NCBI RefSeq assembly: GCF_001761485.1
Contig: NC_090772.1
Location: 1,054,001 to 1,118,000, forward strand
Reading direction: 5' to 3'
Length of the DNA: 64,000 bases
From: Yarrowia lipolytica
Lineage: Eukaryota; Ascomycota; Dipodascomycetes; Dipodascales
Below, piece after piece: positions 45,028-56,003 of the stretch (positions are counted from its first letter, which is position 1; each line of letters starts with the position of its first letter). The notes beneath the pieces were generated by a model, which had not been told where the DNA came from, did not search any database, and saw only the letters and a list, made by a program, of their open reading frames with translations. The position numbers and the translations under genes are program-made.

Positions 45028-46104
45028 ATGTCTGCGGCTCAACTGGACTTCTACTACGATATCGACGACGACCTGGGCGCTCTGACCCAACCCACCTCCA
45101 GCCACCACCACATGGTCGCCCATACACATCTGGCCCATAACTTGACCCAGGCACACCCTCAGTCGGCCTACACAACCCCAGACCTGTACATTTACTCCAA
45201 CTACCCGTCACACACCAGCCACGTGACCTCAGACGCCCGCGACAACAGCAGCCGGCACTTTACTCCCTACTCCAACTCCAGCTCCAATGCTTCTTCTACC
45301 TCTGTTGATTGTGCCACTACCTCGACTAGTCACACCCAAGGAGACTCTCCCCGATCAACACAACTACTGACCCAACCCATACCCAGCTCCTCTGCTCCCC
45401 AGGTGCTCACGCCGACCACGTCAATCACTTCTTCGGCTCTCACTACCCCCACCTCTACCCTCACTTCTCCGCCTTCTTCGGCTACTTACCCTCTTCCTTC
45501 CGTGCCTCGAAAGAGAAGCGTGGAGTTCATCAGCCACGAGATTAGCAACACTAGCGGCGCTCCTCTGGTTCTGAGTCAGCCTCCCAAGCGTAACCATGCC
45601 AACAAGCGTCACGTGAGCGACGCGGGTATTGTCCCCAACTCGGAACCCATTTACTACTACCCCAATCTTGTTTCTCCAGCAACAGAGACCTACGACGAGT
45701 ACCCCACAACTACCATTTATGATTCTATTCAGGAAGAAAACCAGACCGTCCCCGTGACCAGCCACATGACTTCCCATCCCGTCATGTGGAACCCTGCCTA
45801 CACCGTTCTCCCCAGTCAAAAGGTGTATCAATCTCGCGACAGACACAATTCCGACTATGGCTACGACTATGGCTATGACCAGATGCGACGAGTTTCTGGG
45901 AGTGGGTCTGAGTCGCGAAAGACGTCGGAAACAGGCTCTTCCACCTCGGAGCAGGTGGCATCGGGTTTCATCAACTACACCCAGCGAGATGGGCCCAAGC
46001 TGATGACTGGAGTGGCCCCGTCGGGGGCCCAGAAAACCAAGCAGAAGCGAGAAGCGGAGGCCCGAAGGCGAGAGGCCGAGCGACGTGAAAAGGGATATTA
46101 CTAA
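45028..46104 (+). CDS. Uncharacterised low-complexity protein with basic C-terminal helix
   Basis: It has 358 residues and no domain I recognise. It begins MSAAQLDFYYDIDDDLGALT, an acidic aromatic segment. A histidine-rich patch and long serine/threonine/proline-rich disorder follow (about 30-230). A tyrosine/aspartate/glycine repeat (YGYDYGYD) lies near 275. The end is a strongly charged helix (QKTKQKREAEARRREAERRE, then KGYY). An acidic N-terminus with a basic C-terminal helix would fit a nucleic-acid-associated or regulatory protein, but that is only a guess. TATATATA at 44969-44976, 52 bases before the ATG, and gene-like codon use support a real gene. There is no intron. It is isolated between two gene-poor regions. 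Confidence 0.75.
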   Translation: MSAAQLDFYYDIDDDLGALTQPTSSHHHMVAHTHLAHNLTQAHPQSAYTTPDLYIYSNYPSHTSHVTSDARDNSSRHFTPYSNSSSNASSTSVDCATTSTSHTQGDSPRSTQLLTQPIPSSSAPQVLTPTTSITSSALTTPTSTLTSPPSSATYPLPSVPRKRSVEFISHEISNTSGAPLVLSQPPKRNHANKRHVSDAGIVPNSEPIYYYPNLVSPATETYDEYPTTTIYDSIQEENQTVPVTSHMTSHPVMWNPAYTVLPSQKVYQSRDRHNSDYGYDYGYDQMRRVSGSGSESRKTSETGSSTSEQVASGFINYTQRDGPKLMTGVAPSGAQKTKQKREAEARRREAERREKGYY

Positions 46105-49100
46105 CGGGTATTTATAGATAATGCATTAATCAACCAAAAGTAAACGACCGGCCGAAGCGAGAACAGTAGGGCAATGTACTTGTAGTTTTGGGGCCAAAAG
46201 AATCTGGTTTCTAGACCGGGAATAAACCGAGAGCGGCAAACTGAATGGTACCGACAATATGTCACCAGTGCGTCTGATTCCACAGTGTGGGCCCACAGTG
46301 GCTATGTTTCATGTCCCAAATAAACTATCAAGTATTCTGGTAGCTTAATTAGTTTAATTAGTTTAAGTTTTGGAGCCATGGTGTGGCGAGAAGTTGTGCA
46401 GAGTGATCGATAGAGGGCTTTAGATAATTGAAGCGAACTGTGGTGGCCAGAGTGACGAGAAAACCACGATTTACCCTCCGATCAACTTCTCTCCTCTCTC
46501 TCTTAGTATTTTGCCTCTCAAAACAGCCCACAATACGACGCCCGGACGATTCTCGTCGGCATAGCGCTTAATAGTTGCCCAGAGCTCATGAGAAAATTCA
46601 AAGCAAGCATGAGCCGTTATTCTCATGTCTCAGTTGATCTGCAATAGCACGTACAGAGAGGTACAGTACAAGTATCTGCTGATTCAGTCAGTACAAGAGT
46701 GAACCGCATACATCCGCATACTATGGCAATACAATACGAGTGGTTCCACTACTGGCACTCAAGAAAACGTGGAGCAAGTATCTGGATTGCGGCCGGCGTA
46801 CGGCTACAGACGACCGGACTGATGCTGGTCTTCAGTGCATATCTGTCTGTTTACGTGGCGCATATGCACAAAATGTCAAAAGGTGTACGATAGTGAGCCG
46901 TCTACGAGGGCTTTGTGTGTTTCATTCTGCTGAGCTACAAGTATGAGCGACTTGAGGGTACAGGGTTAGTGTGGCTTGGGCGAAGAGAGCAAGGCTGAAG
47001 CAACAACTGCTGCTTGTAAGGCTAAATACGACATTGTTGGCGCATGGCGAGGGCGGCATGAGGTGCGGAATCGGAGAAAGAGGTTTGTTGATGCAGCTGT
47101 CAAGAAGGATGGTGGGTGGCGTTTGAATGTGAAGAAACGAGCCAGTCGAGGGGTAGCAGGAATTCTGAGAACACAAAGAGATAGCTAAGAGGGCGCTGGT
47201 CTGAACGGTGTACTTTATGGAGCTACATAATCCCCGAATCAAGTTGTACGCTACATTATACGGACGTCATGTGGTGCATGCAGTTATTATAGGGTGGTGA
47301 AGGCGTTCCAATAAACATACCAATCAGGATTGACATGCTTGTCGACCCCAAAAGGACTCAAGTACGAGTACGAGCCAGTGCGCATGTCTGTCGCTGTTAA
47401 TACGCATGACTGTAATTTCTGCCGACCAAGAGTGAAGTTTCTGCCGACTATGGGTGAGATTTCTGCCAACCAATTTTCATTTTAAAATACTTCAGACAGG
47501 GCCGGACCACAAGGCCAAGCTGGGTCTCAGGATCCACTAGATCCACTATCGAACTAATTTACTCTCCAAAGACTCCCCTGACTCTGAAACACCGGAAGCT
47601 TACCTGGTCAGACATGCCGACCCGTCAGGGCAGGGCTGGCGTGCATTGTGCTGCTGGGTCGTGAACTGCATTGTTCGCTCGTCTTTGTGTGCCACTATAC
47701 GGATACGACAAATAGACGTGTTATACATATCTTCAATACACGGGATCTTTTCGGAGCCCGTCCCGTCCTCAGTTGGTGGAGATGTCGTTCAACACGGGTA
47801 TTCTTGAAAAACATGCTCCAGCCAATCACAGTAGCTTCTTGTAGGAACGGTTGGGGGTTTTGAGATAACTGGATAGGAAACGGCTCGACAAGATATTTGC
47901 AATCAGCCAAACAGTCCCCGAAAACAAACCACACCCTGCAATTGCCCCACACCAACTTAAACCCGCTGCATTACCTTGCTATTATGAATCTGTCGGAGCT
48001 GAGTGTATAGCGACGTCAAAACAGAGTAAATGAGTCGATGTGAAGAGAAAGGAGTAGTAAATCAACAATAGTCGACGAGACGAAGCCATCGGCGTACTCC
48101 GTTTTTCTCCAGCTCCTCTGGAACATCCTCAAAAGGTCTGCCCCATTTTCAACTCTATATGTATACCGTGTATGCCAGACAGACAGAACCTACCAGTAGC
48201 TAAACCGACACTTTTTTCCAGCGTCAAACGTAATACTGGCGCACTAAGGAACGGCAGAAAAAAAAAGCAGGCATAGTACCCCGCTGTTGCCTTGTCAATA
48301 GCTATGTCAATGTCAGATACATCATCCAGCAGGTCTCCAGACCCTGCATAAATGTCTCCATTATAGGTGGATCCACATTAAAGGCTATTTGATGAGGATC
48401 TGACAGGTGGCTTGGGGGGAGTTATTAACGAGGTTGAAGGGATGCTGAAAGCTGGTGAAAAAAAAAGTAAAACACATTTAATTGACCACCTTGGCTTCAG
48501 TACCATATTTATTTCAATAAATCAATAAATTCCCATTTTATTTGGCAGTATTGTAGTGAAATTCACCACTCCGATCTCATGCAAAGATCGACTACAAGTA
48601 GATCCATTTCAAGACAACCAAGAACAAAAACCCCATAATGACACGGGAAAACTATAAAATGGCCCATGAAAGTTGTAGCGCTGTCAAGAGAAAAGTTCGG
48701 GGAATACGGATATCTACGCCAATTTATAATCACGTGACGTAAGAGTCCTTCAGCCGTACCTCGGCACTCGCCGTTCAACCTAATTTTTTTTTTTTTTTTG
48801 ATTTTTTTTGAAGCAACTTTTTTCCTTGGGACCCGGCAAACAAGGTTGCTAGAATGCGGTGCAAGGAGACTGAAAAGACCGGGCTTTGGGTGGCTGAAGA
48901 AATTTTGCACTTCATAAGAGAGTCACGTGGTTTCTGTATTTTTTTGAGCTATGCACGGCCTGAAAAAGATCACGTGACTTCGACCGAAGCCCTTCCCCTT
49001 GCCTCTTCCGGCTATATCTGCTTTGGTTCTTTATCGACAACTCTATACCCCTTGTATATCTCTCCCGCCTATCTTTGCTGTTGAAATAATTTGGGAGCAC

Positions 49101-52100
49101 AGGTGAGGTGATGGAAGAGGTGGAAAGGTGAGAGAATGTTTGAGATGTCTCCACTTCAAGTAGTACAAGCAGTCTTTGTGTTTCTCAGGAGAGCGGTGTT
49201 GGTGAATACTTATCTGGACAGGTTTCGACATGGTGATGTCTTCGACATGGTGATAATTTCGACAGGGTGAGGGTTTGGGCATGATGGTTTTGGCATGATG
49301 GTTTCAACATGATTTTTCTTGCATTACGAGTGCTTAATCGAATTGTTATCTGGAAAGACATGCACTTGAGATTCTTGCCGACGATGCCGACCGAGCCCTA
49401 ACTACTGCTTCTACTGGTCCCGTCGATGCTGCCGCCTCCGCTGGTCATGCCAGATCCCGCTTGTGCATCGTTACGTTAGTATTACGCACGTTTCAGAGGT
49501 AGCAGATTATCTGGTGATTGCGAGATAGATCTCATAATAATCTTGACTGGTTTGTATCAATGGTTTGTATGGCTTGTGCCAAGAGGTTTCATCGTACCTC
49601 TACCAATGTTCAAAGGGCTCTACCTCCCCCTGGTGCAGGCGCCGCTTCTGATAGGTCTATGGGGAAAAATTTAGCGAAAGCGCATTTCGGTAGGGGATTT
49701 CCGCTCACGTGACCGGCAAGGGCCGCGGGCTTGTTCTCTACGAGCAATTATCCAAAAGCCAGGCTCACATGAAATCGACCCATATGCACACCCATGCATG
49801 GTGCTCGGGCAAACAAGTGGATTCATGCTGGACGAACAAGAGAAGAGAGACTCCAAGAGAAGCTGGCGAATTGTATATTGCGACTCTGTGCGTGATTCAT
49901 GTGCAGAAAGAAAGCTCCTCAGACGGTCTCTAATATTTGGTGTTGTGTGTGGCTATGTTTGGTGAACAAGGTGAAGTAGACAAGAGCTGAGACATGAATA
50001 TTGACAGAATATAGTGGGCTGATTTGAAAGAGAGACATGCCATTTTCAACGAAAGGACCCTTCCAATCGGTCTCTCAAGTCCCGGTATTCACACCACTTC
50101 GCCTTCAGCCATAGGGTGTAGAAGACGACGTGCTCATCGACACATCACGTAGAGAAAAATAACCATACCGAAGGTTACATGACATGAGTGGACGTGAAAG
50201 TATGGCAAGTATGGGCGGACGTAGACCTGTGGGCGGCTGTACCGCAGTACAGGTCACGTGAACACAAACTGGAGTTCCTGGTGGTGATATTATCTGCTAG
50301 GTTCCAGGTGTGATTTAGCGCACATAATATTTTTCTCCCAGGGGGTCTGGAATCAATATAACAACGGAAAGTCGTTTAATGGAGCACGGTGCACTTCTGA
50401 GAGACATAGCAATTGCTCGCTTTAGTCGCCATGCCCGTATTATCGCTGAGACAGAACTCTGTGTGCCGTCTACTGCAGTGCGAGATGTGAGACCGGCGTT
50501 TCTCAGGCACTCCGACAACAGTCCTTCGTGCGATGGATGTGTAGAGATCCCGGTCCCAGTGGTCGGAGACAGTCGTCCTACCCCCTCTGATTCTCTATGT
50601 CAAACAAGCACAGTTCCGCGCCTTGACCCTTGCCACACCGAAGCGTGACACAAACCAACCTCGAATACCATACAGCTCCGCATAGTGAGCAATTCAAACA
50701 TACGGGGCAGATAAACAAGGCTGTTGTGCCTACAGTCTTGTCCACAACTTGTACACTGGTTATGTACGCACAGTCGGTATGTCAAGGTTAAACAAGTGCT
50801 CTGGCCAAGACTAGCAAGCATTTACTTACTTGCACTACACTGAACGGCGCTGTTTGGTGCTCTTTGCACTCAAAGAAGGCATCGCTTCCGCAAAAAAACA
50901 CGTCATAATCCCATTGCAGCTCATGTTGGTTGCTATACTAGTGCGCTGTTGTTGAACGCCTGCTACTCGGCACCACGTCAAGAAGTCGTCCCAAGATGTA
51001 CAGTGATGTCGTATTCTGCCACACGAGGCATCCGACCCAACTGAACCAATTGCCGTGGCGCATTGCCTCCCACAGGCACCATCATTTGAGCAGGATGTAA
51101 GGGTGTACAGCCGTGCCGAGAGTTCGGAGATGCTGTGCATGAGGGGGAGCTCGATACTTGAGTGCACCAACAGCTCCATAATGCTTCTATGTATAGGTGT
51201 TTGTAACTATAGCAAGGACTATCACCTGAGCAGAGGGCGTCGAATGCAGCCTGATTTTGCCCATCTTTTTGGGGATTCAAGTCCCGCCCAAAATCATTTT
51301 GGTTTCATATATTTGCTCGTATACAACAACATCACATACCCGCTTTAGATGTGTCAAAAGACGCTGCACTATGGCGACCAGTCAGAAACTAGGGTTACCG
51401 GAAACATCCGAAACTGTATTTGTAGCAGTAATCTACATACCGGTAAATCTGAGCATTGAATCTCGTCGTTAAGGGACCGGGGATCGACCATGCACCTCCC
51501 ATGTAATTTTTATCTCCTGCTCTACTCCGGTGATCCGGCCACCAGCCACATTTGTCTCCTTCCTGCAGTGGCGTTCTTTGTTGAAGCTACTGCTGAAACG
51601 TCTACCAAGCCTTCCACAAAGGCCTCTGCCAACAATGGGGCAAAGCAGCGAGCTGAATAGGGCTAAGCGGGCCATGTTCTACAAGTAGAGCAGATCTTGT
51701 CGGAGGAATGATGTCTTTCTTCCGATACAACGCAGCAGGTCGCTTCTCCAAGGGACACAAATGGAGCCCACAAGCGAGCATGTACTGGTAATGCTGCAGA
51801 CAGTTGTCTTCAGACTACAGCTTTTACGTACTGAGCTTCTTGTTGGGCATCTTTCTGGATGCTCAAGAAACGAAGCAAATTGTTTGATAAACAACCGTTG
51901 GATTTTATTGCCCATCTGGGTAAAATGTTAGGGTGGCAGTAGACAAAGACCGTACATACGATACGAGCAGGTGCATTTCTGTCTCGAGTTGGCGAGGTTA
52001 CAGTACAGCACAGTTTGATACACTACATGTCAAGATGTTCAATTGTTAGTCAAATCAAGACAGCCAGAATTGGTGTAGTTTATCGTCTTCATCAGTTATA

Positions 52101-52563
52101 TGCCATGTCAACGAAGAATGTTTCAACTGAGAGGCTGCATTGCCCGAGATGCTACCCTGGTCACCCACTTGCAGAGGTTCATCTTGGCATGGTGTATGTA
52201 TAGTATCTGTACAAGAGAGACAATCAATTCGTGTACAAGCACTTATATCAGGAATGCATTGAGCGGATATTATCGTGATCGGTATAATGCCCCGAGCTCA
52301 ATTGGTAGTGCGGTAGTAGCGAGCCCAAATGTCCGGGCTAGACTGTGCATACAGCTGAGAAAAACAGCTGGAATGGGTGAATGTTCATGTGTTCACGTGG
52401 TACAGATACTGTTCATAGCAAGTATGAAGGAATAGACAATAGTGCTGTATCTAAGAATGATAGATAGCCAGAGTCTACCAAGAAACAGCGCTGGCACCCA
52501 TGGACTCAATGAGGAATACTTCATTTATTGTCCGAAAGAGCCCGCCTTCTTCCTCCAACTCCG
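46105..52563. other. 6.5-kb gene-poor region
   Basis: No intact recognisable gene is present. It contains a thrice-repeated TTTCTGCCGAC-type motif (about 47416-47473), T runs at 48784-48799 and 48802-48809, three CACGTG sites within 250 bases (48731, 48924, 48971), and an irregular repeat with core TTCGACATGGTGA at about 49221-49316. Coding-like small frames are 46976-47188 (plus, no ATG), 49338-49502 (plus, alanine/threonine-rich, no ATG), 50379-50648 (plus, 89 residues), 50835-51179 (minus, cysteine-rich, 114 residues) and 51490-51660 (plus, 56 residues with a leader-like start). None has a family I can name. Confidence 0.5.
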
Positions 52564-53715
52564 CTAAAACATCCCCGCCAAGTGATGGAGCGAAGCAAAC
52601 AGAGCAAAGGGGGCTCGTTTAGGCTCGATCGGAACCTCGTCCTGGGCCTCAGCCATCTCCAAGTCTACACTGTCTATACCAGGATACGGCACCGTAAGGA
52701 AAATAGGCACATCCGAAGTCTGGACACGGTGTGACGGTGGTATAAGATGCATGGTGTGGCGAGCCATATCCCAGAGATGACTGTTACCCATCTGATCTTG
52801 CACAAACATATGACCTGTCTTGCCGCTATCACAAAAGAAATCACAGCGACGTCTATTAGGGGCTCGATCAATCACTTGTAACCCGTCAAGACCCGCTTGC
52901 GCGAAACAAAGTGCGTTGTTGTCATCGGTGAAGAAGAAATAGCCGTCATACACTGAATTTGGCCGATGAGATGGAATACCAACCATCACTTGTCGAAGAC
53001 CGTCCTCAGATACATACAGCAGGAGCTCCTTGTCCTCAGGGTACTCATACTCCAGGTCCCACTTGATGGTGTAAACAAACACGTGCTTGCCACAGTGAAT
53101 CATCCGGTAGTCGTCGCAGTCAGGTAGATCGTATATGCGGGGATGATCTTCGTCTCTGTATTGCAGGAGAAGCTGTCCGAGAACATATTGAGTACATCTG
53201 TGACCGATGATTGTTGCAAAGAGTTGAGGGAGAGAGATGATATATTGAAAATCAGGTGCAGACCACATTTCCAGGCTCCCGAGGTTGACTCTGATTCCGT
53301 ATTTCGATATGTACACATTGTCAGAGAACTTATGGGTGTTCCTGACTTTGATCATCTCCACATATCCATTCACAGATTGAACAGACGGTCCCATATCCTC
53401 AACAGGAAGACGTGTACTGACGTTATCAAGACAGGGAGCGAACTTCTTGCCACTCATTCGACGAAGATATTCAAATGTACACTCCTTAAACGTGTTGAAA
53501 CGCGACGAGTCAGGATCAAACCAGGGACAAACTGCGGTCAGATGCAGTTTAAACTGGTCTTCGGTCACAGAACTTCTCAAAAAGGTATTTGTATGAGATA
53601 GGGCACATACCGAAGGGATATCTAGATGTGAGAGAATCTCGTGGATTATTTCTGGAGCAAGTGCGGAGAAGGGGTTAGATTGGGAGTCTGCATCTGCAAT
53701 GCTTTTAAGTACCAT
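52564..53715 (-). CDS. F-box protein, substrate unknown
   Basis: F-box proteins bind Skp1 and bring substrates to SCF ubiquitin ligases. It has 383 residues. The F-box is at about 19-55: ALAPEIIHEILSHLDIPSVC followed by ALSHTNTFLRSSV. The rest is a globular, tryptophan- and tyrosine-containing region with no repeat type (WD40, LRR or Kelch) that I can assign, as in many fungal-specific F-box proteins. The ATG at 53715 follows a TATAAAT (plus coordinates 53772-53778) by about 60 bases. The stop is at 52564. There is no intron. It is co-oriented with SAS4 upstream. Confidence 0.8.
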   Translation of the reverse strand: MVLKSIADADSQSNPFSALAPEIIHEILSHLDIPSVCALSHTNTFLRSSVTEDQFKLHLTAVCPWFDPDSSRFNTFKECTFEYLRRMSGKKFAPCLDNVSTRLPVEDMGPSVQSVNGYVEMIKVRNTHKFSDNVYISKYGIRVNLGSLEMWSAPDFQYIISLPQLFATIIGHRCTQYVLGQLLLQYRDEDHPRIYDLPDCDDYRMIHCGKHVFVYTIKWDLEYEYPEDKELLLYVSEDGLRQVMVGIPSHRPNSVYDGYFFFTDDNNALCFAQAGLDGLQVIDRAPNRRRCDFFCDSGKTGHMFVQDQMGNSHLWDMARHTMHLIPPSHRVQTSDVPIFLTVPYPGIDSVDLEMAEAQDEVPIEPKRAPFALFASLHHLAGMF

Positions 53716-54210
53716 TCCGACACTTGTCTTCTGTTCGCAGAAGTATCTCTGTTGGCGTGGAGGAGGACAGGATTTATATTGCAGTGTGGGGTTTAAGTTG
53801 GATCTACGTACAAGTAGGACTATGAAACAACAACGATAGTCTCGGTCACAGCAGTAACAGTGGCTCTAGAGAGGTGTAAATGAATGGATTATCTTCAAAC
53901 ATGCCAAAAAATTGTGATTAAAAACAAAAAGGGGGAAAATCCAGTTCTGTGAGACGTTTTTAGGAAATTACATTTCCAAGACCAACTGATCACTCAATAG
54001 TTAAGTCTACATGAATCTTATCTATACTCAACTATAGTTTAAACAAACAGAATAAATCAGTTGAAAAAACATGCCAGATTAGTTGAGCTCACCATAATGT
54101 GATACAAACCAGAGTAATAATAGTGATACAGACAACCTCAAGACAAGCCAACACCTCTACCATACACCACCAACTCATTACTGAATAAATAAATAATATA
54201 CATACATTGC
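53716..54210 (-). promoter_or_regulatory. F-box gene promoter and SAS4 3' flank
   Basis: The minus-strand TATAAAT at 53772-53778 and a TACAAGTA at 53809-53816 are the only recognisable signals. The remainder is AT-rich with no gene. Confidence 0.5.
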
Positions 54211-55608
54211 CTACACCAACCAAGGCAGCTCAAACTCCACCTCCTCGAGCTCGGGAATAGGTCTTCCGAATGCCAGGGGTGCTCTTCGAGACCGCCGCAA
54301 CTTGAGCATGTCTTCAAACAAAGGCACAAGTTTGGGGTTCTCGAAGAAGGATACGAAAGGTGGCGGAGGAGGAGGTGTAGGGGGGGCAGTTCTCGCAGGA
54401 GTGCCCCTGGATGAAGTGTTCCTAGACGAAACCGGCTTTGAAACTCTAGACGTTTGTTTCTGAGGCACAGTTTTAGTGGCCATCAACTTCTTACCTCCCT
54501 TTGTCTTCCTAACAACAGCAGCCTCCTCTACCACCTCTTCTTCCTCCTCTTCATCGTCTTCGTCATCGTCGTCCTGGTTTTCAGCTTCTTTTTCTTCTAG
54601 TTCCTTTTCAATGTTGATAGCCCGGTGGTAGAAGATGCTGACCTTGTCCACCGCCTTTCTCGAGTTGTAGGGCTTTTCCACGTACAAATCCGTGTCTGCG
54701 TACTTGGGATCATTCAACATCGCCAAGGACAGCTCTTTTTTGCGTGCCAAGTACTGCTTTTCCCGCTCTTTGAACTGCTCGTACGACTTTACCATGAATC
54801 TGCACTCCTTTAGCGTCAATTCTCGTTTTCGTGCCAGCTCCTCCTTGTCTCCCATGTTGTGAATCTTGGTGATTCCAGCAATGTACCGCAACCACTCTCC
54901 ACTCTCCAGCTGCTCCATCTGGGTGACTAGTCGGTCTTTTTCCTCCATGATCCTCGCCCGCTCCGTTGATTGTACTCGTTTTTCATCCCGTTCCATTCTC
55001 TTGTGATCTCCCTCATACAGAGAGTCAGGAAGTGGGTCTTCAAACCCTCCAGGCTCAGGGTCTTCATAGACATGCACAGAAGGATTGAGAGGTATACCAA
55101 ACTGTTTCCCTCGTCGGAGAGCTCGATCGCGGTCTTTGGCTACCTTTTTGATCATCCCACAGCTGTTCTCTCTCATGCCAAGTTTCATAGTAATTGGAAC
55201 GGCATCTGTCATGTCCACATCAAAGTCGAACAATAAGCTGTCATCTTTGTGTCGTTGTCGACGGCCCCGCTTGTCATCCCCATGCGAGTACTTGGATACG
55301 TCTTTTCCTCCTCCGATTCGAAGAACTTCTGATTTCATCGTGGGCATGTTGTGAGAAGCAGTTTGTGAGTCGGTTTTTGTGTCGATGATGTCAGTTTTCG
55401 GGCAATTAGTCTTGGATCCTTCTTCTGTGACATTTGACGTGTCGATATTGCTGTCTTCATGCTGACTGTGTCCTTCAGTGGACCCCTGGTGCCCCTCTCT
55501 GTTGTCGGCCTTTGGCCCACACATAGGGCCTGGAAACACTTCCTCAGTCGCCTCAATCTTCACAACCGGGTCTTTCGGCCCCAGCTTCAGATGTAACCTT
55601 TCCACCAT
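54211..55608 (-). CDS. SAS4: SAS histone acetyltransferase complex subunit Sas4
   Basis: Sas4 is the scaffold of the SAS complex (with Sas2 and Sas5), which acetylates histone H4 lysine 16 and limits silent chromatin. It has 465 residues against 481 in budding yeast. The SAS4 domain is at about 198-297. It begins DHKRMERDEKRVQSTERARI, continues with the hallmark ESGEWLRYIAGITKI, and ends in CRFMVKSYEQFKEREKQYLA. An acidic run (about 345-360) and a basic, threonine/proline-rich linker follow. The C-terminus (APLAFGRPIPELEEVEFELP) matches the conserved end of the family. The ATG at 55608 (context GCCATGG) is preferred over an upstream in-frame TTG at 55722; TATAAA lies at 55690-55695, between the two. 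It is divergent from the PGAP2-like gene. Confidence 0.85.
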   Translation of the reverse strand: MVERLHLKLGPKDPVVKIEATEEVFPGPMCGPKADNREGHQGSTEGHSQHEDSNIDTSNVTEEGSKTNCPKTDIIDTKTDSQTASHNMPTMKSEVLRIGGGKDVSKYSHGDDKRGRRQRHKDDSLLFDFDVDMTDAVPITMKLGMRENSCGMIKKVAKDRDRALRRGKQFGIPLNPSVHVYEDPEPGGFEDPLPDSLYEGDHKRMERDEKRVQSTERARIMEEKDRLVTQMEQLESGEWLRYIAGITKIHNMGDKEELARKRELTLKECRFMVKSYEQFKEREKQYLARKKELSLAMLNDPKYADTDLYVEKPYNSRKAVDKVSIFYHRAINIEKELEEKEAENQDDDDEDDEEEEEEVVEEAAVVRKTKGGKKLMATKTVPQKQTSRVSKPVSSRNTSSRGTPARTAPPTPPPPPPFVSFFENPKLVPLFEDMLKLRRSRRAPLAFGRPIPELEEVEFELPWLV

Positions 55609-56003
55609 GGCGTCGGTCTCGTTTTGCGTGAGATGTTGGCGATGTAACAAAGTTGTAGTGAGGAGGCGTACATGAGCCCAAGACGGGGGTTTATAAATGA
55701 GTCGATTCGGTGTTGTGGCCAAAAAAGGACTTTAGACAGACGGAGAGCCGTTGTTTCAAAAGGTTTAATCGCCCCATTTATTTTTTTATAATTTAGGGAA
55801 ATTAATAAAAAATATTTCCATTAAAGGCAGATAAATCACCGGAAAATCCCAGCTTCAGGGTAACTCACCCCTAAAACACCCCCCTTCGCATGTCTCGACA
55901 AAATTAAACCTTAATTCTACACGGTTACACCACGCTGTGCATGTATAATGACGGACGTCCAACCACCTTGAAAAGTGAAGGGAGAAAACGACCCAGAATC
56001 GAC
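55609..56003. promoter_or_regulatory. Divergent promoter between SAS4 and the PGAP2-like gene
   Basis: These 395 bases are AT-rich in the middle. They carry the SAS4 TATAAA (55690-55695, minus) and TATAAT near 55944 on the plus strand. No gene is present. Confidence 0.5.

Noticed and set aside
52289-52340. tRNA-like D-arm (GAGCTCAATTGGTAGTGC)
   Set aside because: It resembles a tRNA A-box region, but no T-loop or complementary acceptor stem follows; at most it is a tRNA fragment.
55609-55722. 38-residue N-terminal extension of Sas4
   Set aside because: It begins at a TTG, and the TATA box lies inside it; the ATG at 55608 has good context.
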